Below are positions 50,399 through 58,957 of a stretch of 64,000 bases of DNA, piece after piece. The notes under the pieces were generated by a model, which had not been told where the DNA came from, made no database searches, and saw only the letters and a list, made by a program, of their open reading frames with translations. Made by a program: the position numbers and the translations under genes. This DNA is from Lactobacillus sp. CBA3605 (lineage in GTDB: Bacteria > Bacillota > Bacilli > Lactobacillales > Lactobacillaceae): positions 620,001 through 684,000 of the forward strand of contig NZ_CP027190.1 of NCBI RefSeq assembly GCF_002970915.1. Reading direction: 5' to 3'. Within the stretch, counting starts at the first letter, position 1. Each line of letters opens with the position of its first letter.

Positions 50399-50439
50399 AA
50401 AAAAGCTGAGCCTGGGCGTTTGCCCCAAGCTCAGCTTTA
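50399..50439 (-). terminator. Terminator of the lipoprotein hydrolase gene, also faces the 36-residue gene
   Basis: Arms AAAGCTGAGC and GCTCAGCTTT enclose GGGC/GCCC; six T follow on the minus strand. Confidence 0.85.
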
Positions 50440-50451
50440 GTCGGTGATTCT

Positions 50452-51339
50452 TTAACGATGCCATAGATAGCGATTCACGGTCAAAGCAACCTTAGCATTT
50501 TCATGTAACTGCATATGTTGCGCCTTTTTACCATGGAAGTCAGCTTCAGTGTAATGCACGTCACGGCCCCGTAACAGATACTTGATTGACCGCGCTGAAA
50601 CATTGGTCACTAAGCTGTCAGAGTTCGTGCCGTCATCTAAATTACCCACCACATTTAACAGCTGCACTCCACGAGGAAAGTTCGTGCGTTTAGCAGCTAA
50701 CAAGTCATAAGCTGCATGTAAATATTTGGGGGCACCAGATGACAGAAACGAATTTTGATTAGCAACATCATCTTCACCCACGACCCCATCAAAGGGCCCT
50801 GCAATGGTGACTAACTTTTTCAGCTTCGGAAAACCGCTGGCCTGGGTCGTCATTGCCATATTAACACTCGCCACACACCCCGCAGAATGCGCCACAATAT
50901 TATACGTTTTAAATGCATGCTGTGATTGAACGGTCGTAATGACTTTTGCCAACCACGCACTTTGTTGCTCGTATTGCGCTAAATTATTCTTAAAAACGAC
51001 TTGAATAATTGGATTGCGCGCTTGCGCGGACCAGTGCCCCGTTAACGTCACTGTCCCGGTGGTACTAACCGTGGCAACGAGCACCTTATCGGCATGCGCC
51101 GTTTTAACGGCATGCTTAATCAATGTATTAGTTGACTTAGCACTGCCTTGAAAGCCGTGCACATAAAACGTAGGCCGCGTACTTTTAAGATAGGGTGACT
51201 GCTTTTTTTTACTCACATGACTAGCAGTCGTCGACGTTGTTGTTGGCTTTTTAGTACAACCGCTTAACCCAACAACCAACACTAGCGCCAAGACAAGCCA
51301 TTTAAGAAACTTTAATTTTCGTAACATCATCCGCCTCAT
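50452..51339 (-). CDS. DUF915 alpha/beta hydrolase lipoprotein
   Basis: A 295-residue protein with a lipoprotein signal and lipobox GLSGC near residue 28. The mature part is an alpha/beta hydrolase of the DUF915 type: oxyanion region FYVHGFQGSAKS, nucleophile elbow AHSAGC and a C-terminal HMQLHENAKV with the catalytic His. It is anchored outside the membrane; substrate unknown. The ATG at 51339 overlaps the NlpC/P60 stop (ATGA), but the ATG at 51327 has the better ribosome site (GAGG, 6 bases) and may be the true start. Confidence 0.82.
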   Translation of the reverse strand: MRRMMLRKLKFLKWLVLALVLVVGLSGCTKKPTTTSTTASHVSKKKQSPYLKSTRPTFYVHGFQGSAKSTNTLIKHAVKTAHADKVLVATVSTTGTVTLTGHWSAQARNPIIQVVFKNNLAQYEQQSAWLAKVITTVQSQHAFKTYNIVAHSAGCVASVNMAMTTQASGFPKLKKLVTIAGPFDGVVGEDDVANQNSFLSSGAPKYLHAAYDLLAAKRTNFPRGVQLLNVVGNLDDGTNSDSLVTNVSARSIKYLLRGRDVHYTEADFHGKKAQHMQLHENAKVALTVNRYLWHR

Positions 51340-52238
51340 TCATTTTCCCAATTACGTTTAATTTGAACCAATTCATCCTGCAAGTAAGTTGCTGACAATT
51401 GTAGATAAGTCACGTGCTTGCCAGGGGTCGGGGCATGTAATAACCAGCCATCACCGGCGTACAAGGCCACATGATGTAAACGACCACGACCATGATCATG
51501 CGCAAAGAAACATAAATCGCCAGGTTGGGCCGTCGCCAAAGTGACTGTGACCCCACTTAACACTTGCTCACTCACATCACGAGCTAAATTAACCCCGATG
51601 CAACGATGTAACGCCCAGGCAAAACCAGAACAATCAAAGCCATCAGCGCTAATACCACCCCATAAATAACGATCATCTAAAAAGCGTTGTCCCAGCTTGA
51701 TCATCGTGCCCCCTGGCGTCAATCCCGCCGTTGCAAAGTCAAACTGGGTCGCTCGCTTCGCCAGGCGTCCGGGGCCTAACGGTGTTTGGACGACATCATA
51801 GTGCCCGTCTTGACTAGTGATCACCGGTAATTGCGTTCCCAATCTTAATTGACGCAAGGTTGTGCCGTCTGACCGCAATAACGGTGTAATCGCTCGCCGA
51901 ACGGTTACCAAGGGCCCGGTTTGGATGGGAAGTTCAACTAACGATAATTGTGCCGCCCAAATCCAACCCGGATAGCCTTGCGGATGCCGCTCATCAGCTT
52001 GACTCACCACGTAGCCATACGCCCAGCCATCCACCAACCGTTCAACTAGGATCAAGTCATTAAACAGGGCCTGTGTGACTAAAATATTATCCCGCTCTAA
52101 CCGCAGTGTATCGGCATCTGACAATTTCGTTAGCCAACCCTGCAGGCCTTGATTAGCCAAGGCCGCCAAGTCAGTTGACGCAACTTTTGGCTGTCGCCAA
52201 ACGGTTGCAACCGCTGCTTGTACTCGTGCTGTTCGCAT
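51336..52238 (-). CDS. NlpC/P60 endopeptidase with SH3-like domains (YkfC-type)
   Basis: The 300-residue protein has two SH3b-like domains (about 10-165) and a C-terminal NlpC/P60 domain with catalytic Cys203 in DGFDCSGFAWAL, His256 in HHVALYAG and His268. This layout is that of gamma-D-glutamyl-L-diamino acid endopeptidases such as YkfC, which act on wall-derived peptides. No signal peptide is seen, which suits a cytosolic muropeptide recycling role. It overlaps a lipoprotein hydrolase gene by 4 bases. Confidence 0.85.
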   Translation of the reverse strand: MRTARVQAAVATVWRQPKVASTDLAALANQGLQGWLTKLSDADTLRLERDNILVTQALFNDLILVERLVDGWAYGYVVSQADERHPQGYPGWIWAAQLSLVELPIQTGPLVTVRRAITPLLRSDGTTLRQLRLGTQLPVITSQDGHYDVVQTPLGPGRLAKRATQFDFATAGLTPGGTMIKLGQRFLDDRYLWGGISADGFDCSGFAWALHRCIGVNLARDVSEQVLSGVTVTLATAQPGDLCFFAHDHGRGRLHHVALYAGDGWLLHAPTPGKHVTYLQLSATYLQDELVQIKRNWENE

Positions 52239-52402
52239 CTAACCACCCCACTTGTTATGTTAAAATCTATCATACCAGTTTTAGTGGTTAATATTAAATA
52301 ATCACTAATAACCCTAATTTTAGCTCATTTGAATGACAAAATTAAAACCTGCTGTGAAAGTATGCTATGATACTATTAAAGACTCAGGGAGGCGTTTTAT
52401 AT

Positions 52403-52867
52403 ATGGATAAAACCGATTTAAAGATTTTGAACGCCTTACAATTAGACGCGCGAATCTCACTCAAATCCTTAGCAGATCAATGCTTCATCTCATCACCAGC
52501 GATTTCTGCTCGCATTGCCCGGCTTAAGAAAAGTGGTATTATTCGTGACTATCAAGCTAACTTGAACTACGAAAAGTTAAATTATCGCATTAAGGCCTAC
52601 ATTCAATTGCAATTAGAACCAACGCAAAAAGAACGGTTTTACCCGTTCGTCGCTAGTGTCCCTAATATTCTCGAATGTGATTGTGTCACCGGTGAATATT
52701 CTCAAATCTTAAAGGTCGTCTTTGAATCGACCCAAGCCTTAGATGAATTTGTCAATAAAATTCAAACTTTCGGCAAAACAAGTACTCAAATTGTCTTCTC
52801 AACTAGTGTGACTAATCGGGGGTTAACCTTACCGGACGACCACGATCTTAGTCAAATCGTTGAATAA
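52403..52867 (+). CDS. Lrp/AsnC-family transcriptional regulator
   Basis: A 154-residue protein from the ATG at 52403 (GGGAGG 10 bases upstream). The N-terminal helix-turn-helix (MDKTDLKILNALQLDARIS to ISARIARLKKSGIIRDY) is followed by a RAM/ligand-binding domain (about 65-140). Family members respond to amino acids and control transport or metabolism. It faces away from the NlpC/P60 operon, which may be a target. An extended -10 (TGCTATGAT) lies at 52361-52369. Confidence 0.88.
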   Translation: MDKTDLKILNALQLDARISLKSLADQCFISSPAISARIARLKKSGIIRDYQANLNYEKLNYRIKAYIQLQLEPTQKERFYPFVASVPNILECDCVTGEYSQILKVVFESTQALDEFVNKIQTFGKTSTQIVFSTSVTNRGLTLPDDHDLSQIVE

Positions 52868-52887
52868 GTGACAACCACTAACAAAGA

Positions 52888-52929
52888 ACAGTCGCTGCAA
52901 GTTAAGAACGCTTGCGGCGACTGTTTTTC
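52888..52929 (+). terminator. Terminator of the Lrp-family gene
   Basis: Arms AACAGTCGCTGCAAG and CTTGCGGCGACTGTT are followed by TTTC. Close in sequence to the stem at 33533-33582. Confidence 0.88.
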
Positions 52930-52952
52930 TTTTGATTACCTCTAAAATAGCC

Positions 52953-53195
52953 TCATTTGGCAAATTGATGCATGACACAAATAGCCACTGCTCCTAGTAG
53001 CCACAACCCCAATAGTGGCAACCAGATAACCGGTCCTAACCGATACCAGCCAATGACTCCCATGAAAAGAATCTCAACCGTGTGGACTAACATCAAAAAC
53101 TCAAAATAAGTGCGGTAATACCATTGTGCGACCATCCCTAATAAAAAAATGACCAGCATACTACTGTAGAACAATCCCTGCCCCTGTGTTAACAT
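52953..53195 (-). CDS. Small three-helix membrane protein, 80 residues
   Basis: The ATG at 53195 follows AAGGAG by 5 bases. Three hydrophobic segments (about residues 8-26, 33-49 and 55-73) make up nearly the whole protein. No named family is apparent. It stands between the Lrp regulator and the ABC-F gene on the minus strand, converging on the Lrp gene. Confidence 0.6.
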   Translation of the reverse strand: MLTQGQGLFYSSMLVIFLLGMVAQWYYRTYFEFLMLVHTVEILFMGVIGWYRLGPVIWLPLLGLWLLGAVAICVMHQFAK

Positions 53196-53321
53196 CCTAA
53201 CTCCTTGCAAAAATTAATTTGACCCCCATTGCCATCTTTTATTTTTACGGATTATAGATTCCGTAGCTATCAATTTTTAGTAATTTTTTTGTATGTTTTG
53301 TGTAAATAATTATTGCGATCT

Positions 53322-53354
53322 AAAAAAGAACCGTGAACGTCACTGTTCACGGTC
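53322..53354 (-). terminator. Terminator of the ABC-F gene
   Basis: Minus-strand arms GGACCGTGAAC and GTTCACGGTTC are followed by TTTTTT. Confidence 0.85.
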
Positions 53355-53367
53355 CCTTAACAGCTGA

Positions 53368-54921
53368 CTAAGCTTGACGATCTTTCAAACTCAGCTTTTC
53401 AACGTTTAATTCTTTATCAACCCAGTCATCCACGAAACTACTTTCATGACTAACCAGAATCAAGTTACCCGCAAAGACTTGTAACGCGCGTTTCAAACCA
53501 GCTTTAGTTTCATCGTCCAAATGATTGGTTGGTTCATCCATAATTAAGAAATTACATGGAATGAGTTCCAATAACGCCAACTTAACCTTGGTCTGTTCCC
53601 CACCACTCAATAAGTGCATTGGTTTCATGGCATTCGCCGCATTAATTCCACACTTGGCAAGCTTCGTGCGAATCGTCTTTGGGAGCATTGTCGGATAATC
53701 ATTTTGAATCGTCTGTAACGGCGTCCATTCTGGATGGTCCCACTCTAAGTCTTGATTGAAATAATTAATCTTAGCTGAAGGTGAAAAGTCGGACTTACCG
53801 CCTAGCGCCGGAATAACCCCTAGAATGGATTTAATCAAAGTTGACTTACCAACCCCATTAAACCCTTTAAAAGCTAGTTTTTCACCATTAGTCATGGTAA
53901 ACGTGACGGGGGCTAGCAACGGCTTCCCATAACCCACGGACAGCTTCATCACACTTAACGCATTCTGTGAGCCAGTATCCAGGTACGGAAATGAGAATTT
54001 CGCATGGGCATTTTCACTCGGTGGATCAACACGATCCAAATGCGATAGCATCTTCTCTCGTGATTTAGCCATCGTTGATTTCGACCCGGCCTTGTTCTTA
54101 CGAATGAACTTTTCAGCCTTATCAATCACAACTTGTTGCTTTTCAAAGGCCTTTAATTGAGCTTGTTTCCGTGCTTCTTTTTGCCGCATCGCTGACTTAA
54201 AATCACCCCGATACTTGATGATTTTGCCAAACGCCACATCACAGATACAGTTCGTGACCCGCTGTAAAAAGTCATAATCATGCGAGATAACCATAACGGC
54301 TCCCGCAAAACTATTCAGGTAATCTTCCAACCACGTAATATGTGCGGTATCCAAATAGTTAGTTGGTTCATCTAAAATAATCACATCTGGATTTTCCAAC
54401 AATAGTTTGGCCAAAATAATCTTGGACCGTTGGCCACCAGACATCTCACTAATGACATGGTCGCGGCCAATCTCATCTAAGCCTAACCCGGTAATTACTC
54501 GTTCCATTTCAGTTTCAATATCATAAAAATTATTAGCTTCCAAGGTTTCTTGAATCCGACCAGCACGTTCTAGGAGCACGTCGTCCATATTTTCAGCATA
54601 ATCGGCATAATATTGTTGCATCTTTTCATCTAAGTCAAACAACCACTGAAAAGCGGTCTTTAAAAAGGCGTATAACGTCATCCCCGCTGGAATATCCGCA
54701 TACTGATCCAAATAACCCGTCCGAATATGACGTTGCCATTTAATCTCACCTTCTAATGGTAGAATCTGACCAGTCAAAATCTTAATTAAGGTACTTTTAC
54801 CCGCCCCATTTTGACCAACAATTCCCAGGTGATCAGCTCGTTCTAACGTAAAGCTAGCACCTTCGTATAATTTACGGTCAGCGAAGCTTTGCGACAAATC
54901 AGTTACTTCTAATAAAGCCAT
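53368..54921 (-). CDS. ABC-F family ATPase (ribosome-associated)
   Basis: A 517-residue protein with two ABC domains and no membrane helices. Domain 1: Walker A GQNGAGKST, signature EMSGGQRSKI, Walker B VIILDEPTNYLD. Domain 2: Walker A GFNGVGKST, signature LLSGGEQTKV, Walker B FLIMDEPTNHLD. A basic linker (about 245-305) joins them. ABC-F proteins act on ribosomes as translation factors or antibiotic-protection proteins. The class (YbiT/YkpA-like or resistance type) is not decided here; it resembles housekeeping forms. Confidence 0.9.
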   Translation of the reverse strand: MALLEVTDLSQSFADRKLYEGASFTLERADHLGIVGQNGAGKSTLIKILTGQILPLEGEIKWQRHIRTGYLDQYADIPAGMTLYAFLKTAFQWLFDLDEKMQQYYADYAENMDDVLLERAGRIQETLEANNFYDIETEMERVITGLGLDEIGRDHVISEMSGGQRSKIILAKLLLENPDVIILDEPTNYLDTAHITWLEDYLNSFAGAVMVISHDYDFLQRVTNCICDVAFGKIIKYRGDFKSAMRQKEARKQAQLKAFEKQQVVIDKAEKFIRKNKAGSKSTMAKSREKMLSHLDRVDPPSENAHAKFSFPYLDTGSQNALSVMKLSVGYGKPLLAPVTFTMTNGEKLAFKGFNGVGKSTLIKSILGVIPALGGKSDFSPSAKINYFNQDLEWDHPEWTPLQTIQNDYPTMLPKTIRTKLAKCGINAANAMKPMHLLSGGEQTKVKLALLELIPCNFLIMDEPTNHLDDETKAGLKRALQVFAGNLILVSHESSFVDDWVDKELNVEKLSLKDRQA

Positions 54922-54959
54922 TTTGTTTTCATCCTACACTTTCATTTATTGCCCCTGCA

Positions 54960-54989
54960 AAACAGGCCCCGTTGTCTAACGAGGCCTGC
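54960..54989 (-). terminator. Terminator of the GNAT gene at 55009
   Basis: Minus-strand arms CAGGCCTCGTT and AACGGGGCCTG are followed by TTTT. Confidence 0.8.
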
Positions 54990-55008
54990 CAATCAAGGAT
55001 TAGCGGCG

Positions 55009-55596
55009 CTATGCCATGACTAAATCCTTATTTAACTCATACTGCATATGAAAATACATATGATCACCAATTGGCTTAATCCCGACAGTTTCATAATCGT
55101 GACGATCATAAAGCTTTTTTGCACCCGGGTTAGCCATATCAACGTTCAAGCCAATCCGTTGCTGGCCGGCTTGCCGTGCATACTTGGGTAAGGCTGCTAA
55201 CAAACGCCCCCCAATGCCATGCCCTTGATAATTGGGATCAACCGCAATCGAGTCCAAGTACCATTCATGTTCATAACTTTCAGTTTCAGCTTCAAATGCG
55301 GAACCAAACGCATCGTTAGCCGCCGTGACTTGTGCAAGCACGTCATCGACGGCATCTTCATTCTTGTCGGGGTAACCAAATGCCACCCCAACCACTTGAC
55401 CATCGGCCTCGGCCACTACCGTCGTCGCTTTTTCAGACAAATACGCAGGTGTCTGATACGCGGCAATAATGGCCTGCTCTAAGTCAGGTTCGGGAATGTC
55501 GTCTAGTTCCTCAAGTTGCATTTCATCAAAGATCATATTAATTAGCGGTGCTATCTGGCCCGCGTCATCTTGATCAGCTGGTCGAATCGTTATCAC
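55009..55596 (-). CDS. GNAT-family acetyltransferase
   Basis: A 195-residue GNAT protein. The acetyl-CoA-binding motif GHGIGGRLLAALPKYAR is at about residues 125-141, preceded by LDSIAVDPNYQG and followed by INVDMANPGAKKLYDRHDYETVG-like C-terminal motif. The GTG start has GGAGG 7 bases upstream. Its substrate is unknown; the acidic middle segment is unusual but within family variation. Monocistronic. Confidence 0.85.
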   Translation of the reverse strand: MITIRPADQDDAGQIAPLINMIFDEMQLEELDDIPEPDLEQAIIAAYQTPAYLSEKATTVVAEADGQVVGVAFGYPDKNEDAVDDVLAQVTAANDAFGSAFEAETESYEHEWYLDSIAVDPNYQGHGIGGRLLAALPKYARQAGQQRIGLNVDMANPGAKKLYDRHDYETVGIKPIGDHMYFHMQYELNKDLVMA

Positions 55597-55671
55597 AAAT
55601 AGTCCTCCTTCTTAGTAGTTATTACCTTACTATGAATTGTTAAGGTTGTCAAAAATGAGGGCATCCCGTGG

Positions 55672-55677
55672 TATACT
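55672..55677 (+). promoter_or_regulatory. Extended -10 promoter of the VOC gene
   Basis: GTGGTATACT supplies TGG before TATACT (55672-55677), about 35 bases before the start codon. Confidence 0.5.
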
Positions 55678-55711
55678 AGGAAGCGAATTCATTTTGAAAG
55701 GATTTGAGCCT

Positions 55712-56092
55712 GTGAATATTCGTGACATTGATCATCTCGTTTTAACCGTCACCGACCTCTCCCGGTCACTCCGTTTTTACCATGAAGTTTTCGATTTGCC
55801 CATCGTGACATTTGATGGCGACCGCCAAGCGGTGTTAGTCGGCAAACAAAAGATCAACTTCCAAACCGTTGACGCTCCCCATGAACCTTTGGCGGGCACC
55901 CCAACCCCTGGTAGTGCCGATCTTTGTTTGATTGCCCGTGATAAAATTGCTGATATCGAACACCATTTAAATAGTTATTTCGTTCCAATTGTCGCCGGTC
56001 CCGTTGAACGAACCGGTGCCCATGGGCAATTAACATCATTATATGTTCGCGATCCTGATAATAACCTGATTGAAATCAGTAATTATCATTAA
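55712..56092 (+). CDS. VOC-family (glyoxalase/dioxygenase-like) protein
   Basis: The GTG at 55712, with AAAGGA 9 bases upstream, gives a 126-residue single VOC domain. Metal ligands are visible: His in DIDHLVLTV near the N-terminus and Glu in LIEISNYH at the end, with a central His segment (APHEP). Such proteins include glyoxalase I, fosfomycin thiol transferases and extradiol enzymes. FosA/FosB-like identity is not supported by eye. A perfect terminator follows. Confidence 0.82.
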   Translation: MNIRDIDHLVLTVTDLSRSLRFYHEVFDLPIVTFDGDRQAVLVGKQKINFQTVDAPHEPLAGTPTPGSADLCLIARDKIADIEHHLNSYFVPIVAGPVERTGAHGQLTSLYVRDPDNNLIEISNYH

Positions 56093-56109
56093 GCAACTTG
56101 CAATCCGGT

Positions 56110-56159
56110 AAAAAGCTGTCACTAGTCATCAAAAATTGATGACTAGTGACAGCTTTTTT
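56110..56159. terminator. Terminator of the VOC gene, near-perfect palindrome
   Basis: Arms AAAAGCTGTCACTAGTCATC and GATGACTAGTGACAGCTTTT pair without mismatch and are followed by TT on the plus strand; it also blocks the opposite strand. Confidence 0.92.
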
Positions 56160-56182
56160 GCGCTAACGCCAGACTTTAATCT

Positions 56183-56223
56183 AAAAGCCACTTAAGTTGA
56201 TACGCTCATCAACCTAAGTGGCC
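56183..56223 (-). terminator. Terminator of the small secreted protein gene
   Basis: Minus-strand arms GCCACTTAGGTTGAT and ATCAACTTAAGTGGC are followed by TTTT. Confidence 0.82.
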
Positions 56224-56246
56224 CTATCAAGGTCAACCTACTTGGC

Positions 56247-56525
56247 CTAGCTATTTTCACGTAAAATCACGCTAGCTTGATTATTCGCAGTGTCGACACT
56301 CGTGTCGGCCTTTTGATTAATCGCCGTCGTCTGTTTTAGAATTTGCTGATTATCTAACCGTTGGGCCGTGGTGCAAACTGGTGCTGGCTTGTTAGCGGCC
56401 ACCGCAACTGCTTGGTCCATTGTCCGACTATCAAAATTCTTGCCCTCAAAGCCAGTGACCAGTAGCGTCCCTAACCCCATGATAGCCGTCAATGCCAATA
56501 CTGCAGAACCAACTCGTTTGAACAT
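56247..56525 (-). CDS. Small secreted or membrane-anchored protein, 92 residues
   Basis: The ATG at 56525 (GGGGGAG, 6 bases) begins a signal or anchor segment (VGSAVLALTAIMGLGTLLVTG, split here as residues 5-25). The mature part of about 65 residues is polar, with one cysteine and many Gln, Asn and Thr (QQILKQTTAINQKADTSVD). No family recognised. It is monocistronic with its own terminator. Confidence 0.6.
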   Translation of the reverse strand: MFKRVGSAVLALTAIMGLGTLLVTGFEGKNFDSRTMDQAVAVAANKPAPVCTTAQRLDNQQILKQTTAINQKADTSVDTANNQASVILRENS

Positions 56526-56611
56526 CTTGAACTCCCCCTTTGACTCCTCCAGCATATCAGCCCCTAATAATTTAGCAACTTAAGCGACACGTGATGCTAT
56601 TCGCACGGCAC

Positions 56612-56650
56612 AAAAAAATCGTCTAACGCAACTGTTTTAGCGTTAGACGA
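56612..56650 (-). terminator. Terminator of the PTS gene
   Basis: Minus-strand arms TCGTCTAACGC and GCGTTAGACGA are followed by seven T. Confidence 0.88.
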
Positions 56651-56698
56651 CCTTAAACTAGGTTGACCCAGCTTATTTTTTAATCCACTTAAGCAACC

Positions 56699-58684
56699 TT
56701 ATTCGGCTGCGCCAATGATATCACCAGCCATGACTGTCTTCGTTGTATTTAAAGTTAACTTGGTAACTTGATCCATATTCGTGATAACGACCATCATCGT
56801 CGTCGCTTTACCAGCAGCTTTGATAGCAGCCAAATCAACCGTTGCCACTGCGGTTCCGGCTGCAATCTGATCACCAGCTGCCACGTGTAAGTCAAATGGC
56901 GTCCCATTCATTTCAACGGTATTAATCCCCATGTGTAACAAAATTTCTAACCCTGAGGCTGTTTTTAGACCTAAAGCGTGCTTGGTCGGAAAGATACTGG
57001 TCACTTCGCCACTAACTGGTGAAACGACTTCATTCGTCGTTGGTTCCACCGCATAGCCATCCCCCAATAGCTTTTGTGAGAAGGTGGCATCTGAGACCGC
57101 ACTGATTGGCATTAAGGCCCCAGTCGCCGGCGCTTGCAACACCGTCGTGACCGGTCCACTTGGCGTATCAGTCGTTGTTGTTGCGGCGACCGCGGTTGTG
57201 GTATCAGTAGACTGCGTTTGCGTGGCACTCACTTTACCATCGAACAAATCCTGTAAGGCTTCGGCAACGAACTGCACTTCTGTCCCAATCACGATATGAA
57301 TATTGTGCACATCCAACACGTTTAAGCCTGGGACGCCAGCGGCTTTAACTGCCGGTTGATCCACTTTACCAGTATCATTTAACTGTAACCGTAACCGGGT
57401 CGTACAATTATTAATCACACTAATATTGTCACGCCCACCAATTGCGGCATAAATTTGTTTCGCCTGTTTCATAAATTTATCATCATTCGGATCACTATCG
57501 ACAACCGCCGTAGTGGTATCTGCTGCAACCACGGGTTCGCGCCCGGGGGTCTTTAAATCAAATTTTTGAATTGCAAAATTAAACCCAAAATAATAAATGG
57601 CTGCCATCACAGCCCCTTGGACTAATAACATGTATGGTTGATTAGCCAGTGGCATCCGAAAACTCAATAAGTAATCGACTAGGCCACCACTAAATGAAAA
57701 ACTAGCGGTCCAATGCATTAACGCCGCAAAACCTAAGGATAATCCCATAAAAATAGCATGTAATACGTATAATGGCCAAGCCACAAACATAAATGAAAAT
57801 TCCAACGGTTCCGTTACCCCAGTAAAGAAGGAAGCAAACGCCCCAGCCAACATTAACGACCCGGTCTCTTTTTTACGTTCTGGTAACGCATTACGATAAA
57901 TCGCATACGCCCCAGCTGGTAATCCAAACATCATCACTGGGAAGAAACCAGCTTCATACATCCCGGTAACGCCTTTAACCCCTTTGCTAGCCCAGAAATT
58001 ACCAATATCGTTAATGCCGGCCACATTAAACCAAAACACCGAATTCAACGCATGATGCAAGCCAGTTGGAATTAACAACCGGTTGAAGAATCCATACAAT
58101 GCGGCCCCGACAAAGCCTAACTTCGAAATACTCGTGGCAAATAAAACCATGGCATCATAAACGGCTGGCCAAACAAAGTACATCCCAGCCGTGAAAAATA
58201 GCATGACAAACGCCGCCGCAATTGGCACTAATCGTTTCCCACTAAAGAAGGATAACGCCATCGGTAACTTGACTTCATGTAACCGATTATAGAGCGCGGC
58301 CGCAATCAAGCCGGCACAAATCCCAATCAGCACATTTTGATTCACATAACTAAAAGCCGAACGCACGGCCCCGACTTTGATACCCAATAAATTCGCTAAT
58401 CCAATCGTACCACCTGGCTGTAGCATCGTTGTCGGCACTAAGTAAGCGACCACCCCAGCGATTGCCGCAGAGCCATCTTTATTTTTAGACATGCCGACTG
58501 ACAAACCAACGGCAAATAATAGTGCTAAGTTATTTAAAACGACATCGCCACCATTAATCATGAACCGTGATAATAGCCAAGTCTTCGGTAAATAGTTACC
58601 GAGCCCCACTAAGATTGCGGCCGCCGGTAATGTGGCGATCGGCAACATTAGTGATTGCCCCATCCTTTGAAAATATGTCTTCAT
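56699..58684 (-). CDS. nagE: PTS sugar transporter EIICBA, N-acetylglucosamine/glucose type
   Basis: A 661-residue fused transporter. EIIC occupies about residues 1-370 with eight to ten helices and the sugar-binding segments PTGLHHALNSVFWF and GVTEPLEFSFMF. EIIB follows (about 400-480) with phospho-Cys in VINNCTTRLRLQL. After an Ala/Thr-rich linker, EIIA (about 520-661) has phospho-His in ILLHMGINTVEMNG. The ALNSVFWFNVAGINDIGNFW stretch resembles NagE, so GlcNAc is the favoured sugar, with glucose possible. It is monocistronic. Confidence 0.85.
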   Translation of the reverse strand: MKTYFQRMGQSLMLPIATLPAAAILVGLGNYLPKTWLLSRFMINGGDVVLNNLALLFAVGLSVGMSKNKDGSAAIAGVVAYLVPTTMLQPGGTIGLANLLGIKVGAVRSAFSYVNQNVLIGICAGLIAAALYNRLHEVKLPMALSFFSGKRLVPIAAAFVMLFFTAGMYFVWPAVYDAMVLFATSISKLGFVGAALYGFFNRLLIPTGLHHALNSVFWFNVAGINDIGNFWASKGVKGVTGMYEAGFFPVMMFGLPAGAYAIYRNALPERKKETGSLMLAGAFASFFTGVTEPLEFSFMFVAWPLYVLHAIFMGLSLGFAALMHWTASFSFSGGLVDYLLSFRMPLANQPYMLLVQGAVMAAIYYFGFNFAIQKFDLKTPGREPVVAADTTTAVVDSDPNDDKFMKQAKQIYAAIGGRDNISVINNCTTRLRLQLNDTGKVDQPAVKAAGVPGLNVLDVHNIHIVIGTEVQFVAEALQDLFDGKVSATQTQSTDTTTAVAATTTTDTPSGPVTTVLQAPATGALMPISAVSDATFSQKLLGDGYAVEPTTNEVVSPVSGEVTSIFPTKHALGLKTASGLEILLHMGINTVEMNGTPFDLHVAAGDQIAAGTAVATVDLAAIKAAGKATTMMVVITNMDQVTKLTLNTTKTVMAGDIIGAAE

Positions 58685-58919
58685 ACCAATTTCTCCCTGT
58701 CATCTTTTTTAACACGTTGTAAATACTATCACAGCATGACATAAGATAACAGTTGAGTGACACAAGTTATGTATAGACCAATCCAAAAGATAACGGTTCC
58801 AACCTTATAATATTAAGTTTTGATTGATTTGAAAAAAGTTATGAAATATTTCATTCCATTTTCATACAGTTTCTTCAAATTCATCATTTTACGTTTAAAC
58901 ATAGTGTCATAACTAACCC
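58685..58919 (-). promoter_or_regulatory. Upstream region of the PTS gene with a NagR-like half site
   Basis: ATTGGTCTATACA on the minus strand (58782-58770) resembles half of a GntR/HutC-type (NagR, dre) operator. A perfect 14-base palindrome ATGAAATATTTCAT lies at 58841-58854. The -10/-35 pair is not clear. Regulation by amino-sugar metabolites is possible. Confidence 0.35.
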
Positions 58920-58948
58920 AAAAAAAGATCTGAATAATTTCAGATCTA
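58920..58948 (-). terminator. Terminator of the PanE-like gene
   Basis: Minus-strand arms AGATCTGAAA and TTCAGATCT are followed by seven T. Confidence 0.88.
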
Positions 58949-58957
58949 ACACCCGCA

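Noticed and set aside
55712..56092. Fosfomycin resistance protein (FosA/FosB)
   Set aside because: Only a generic VOC fold and metal ligands are visible; no Fos-specific segments recognised.
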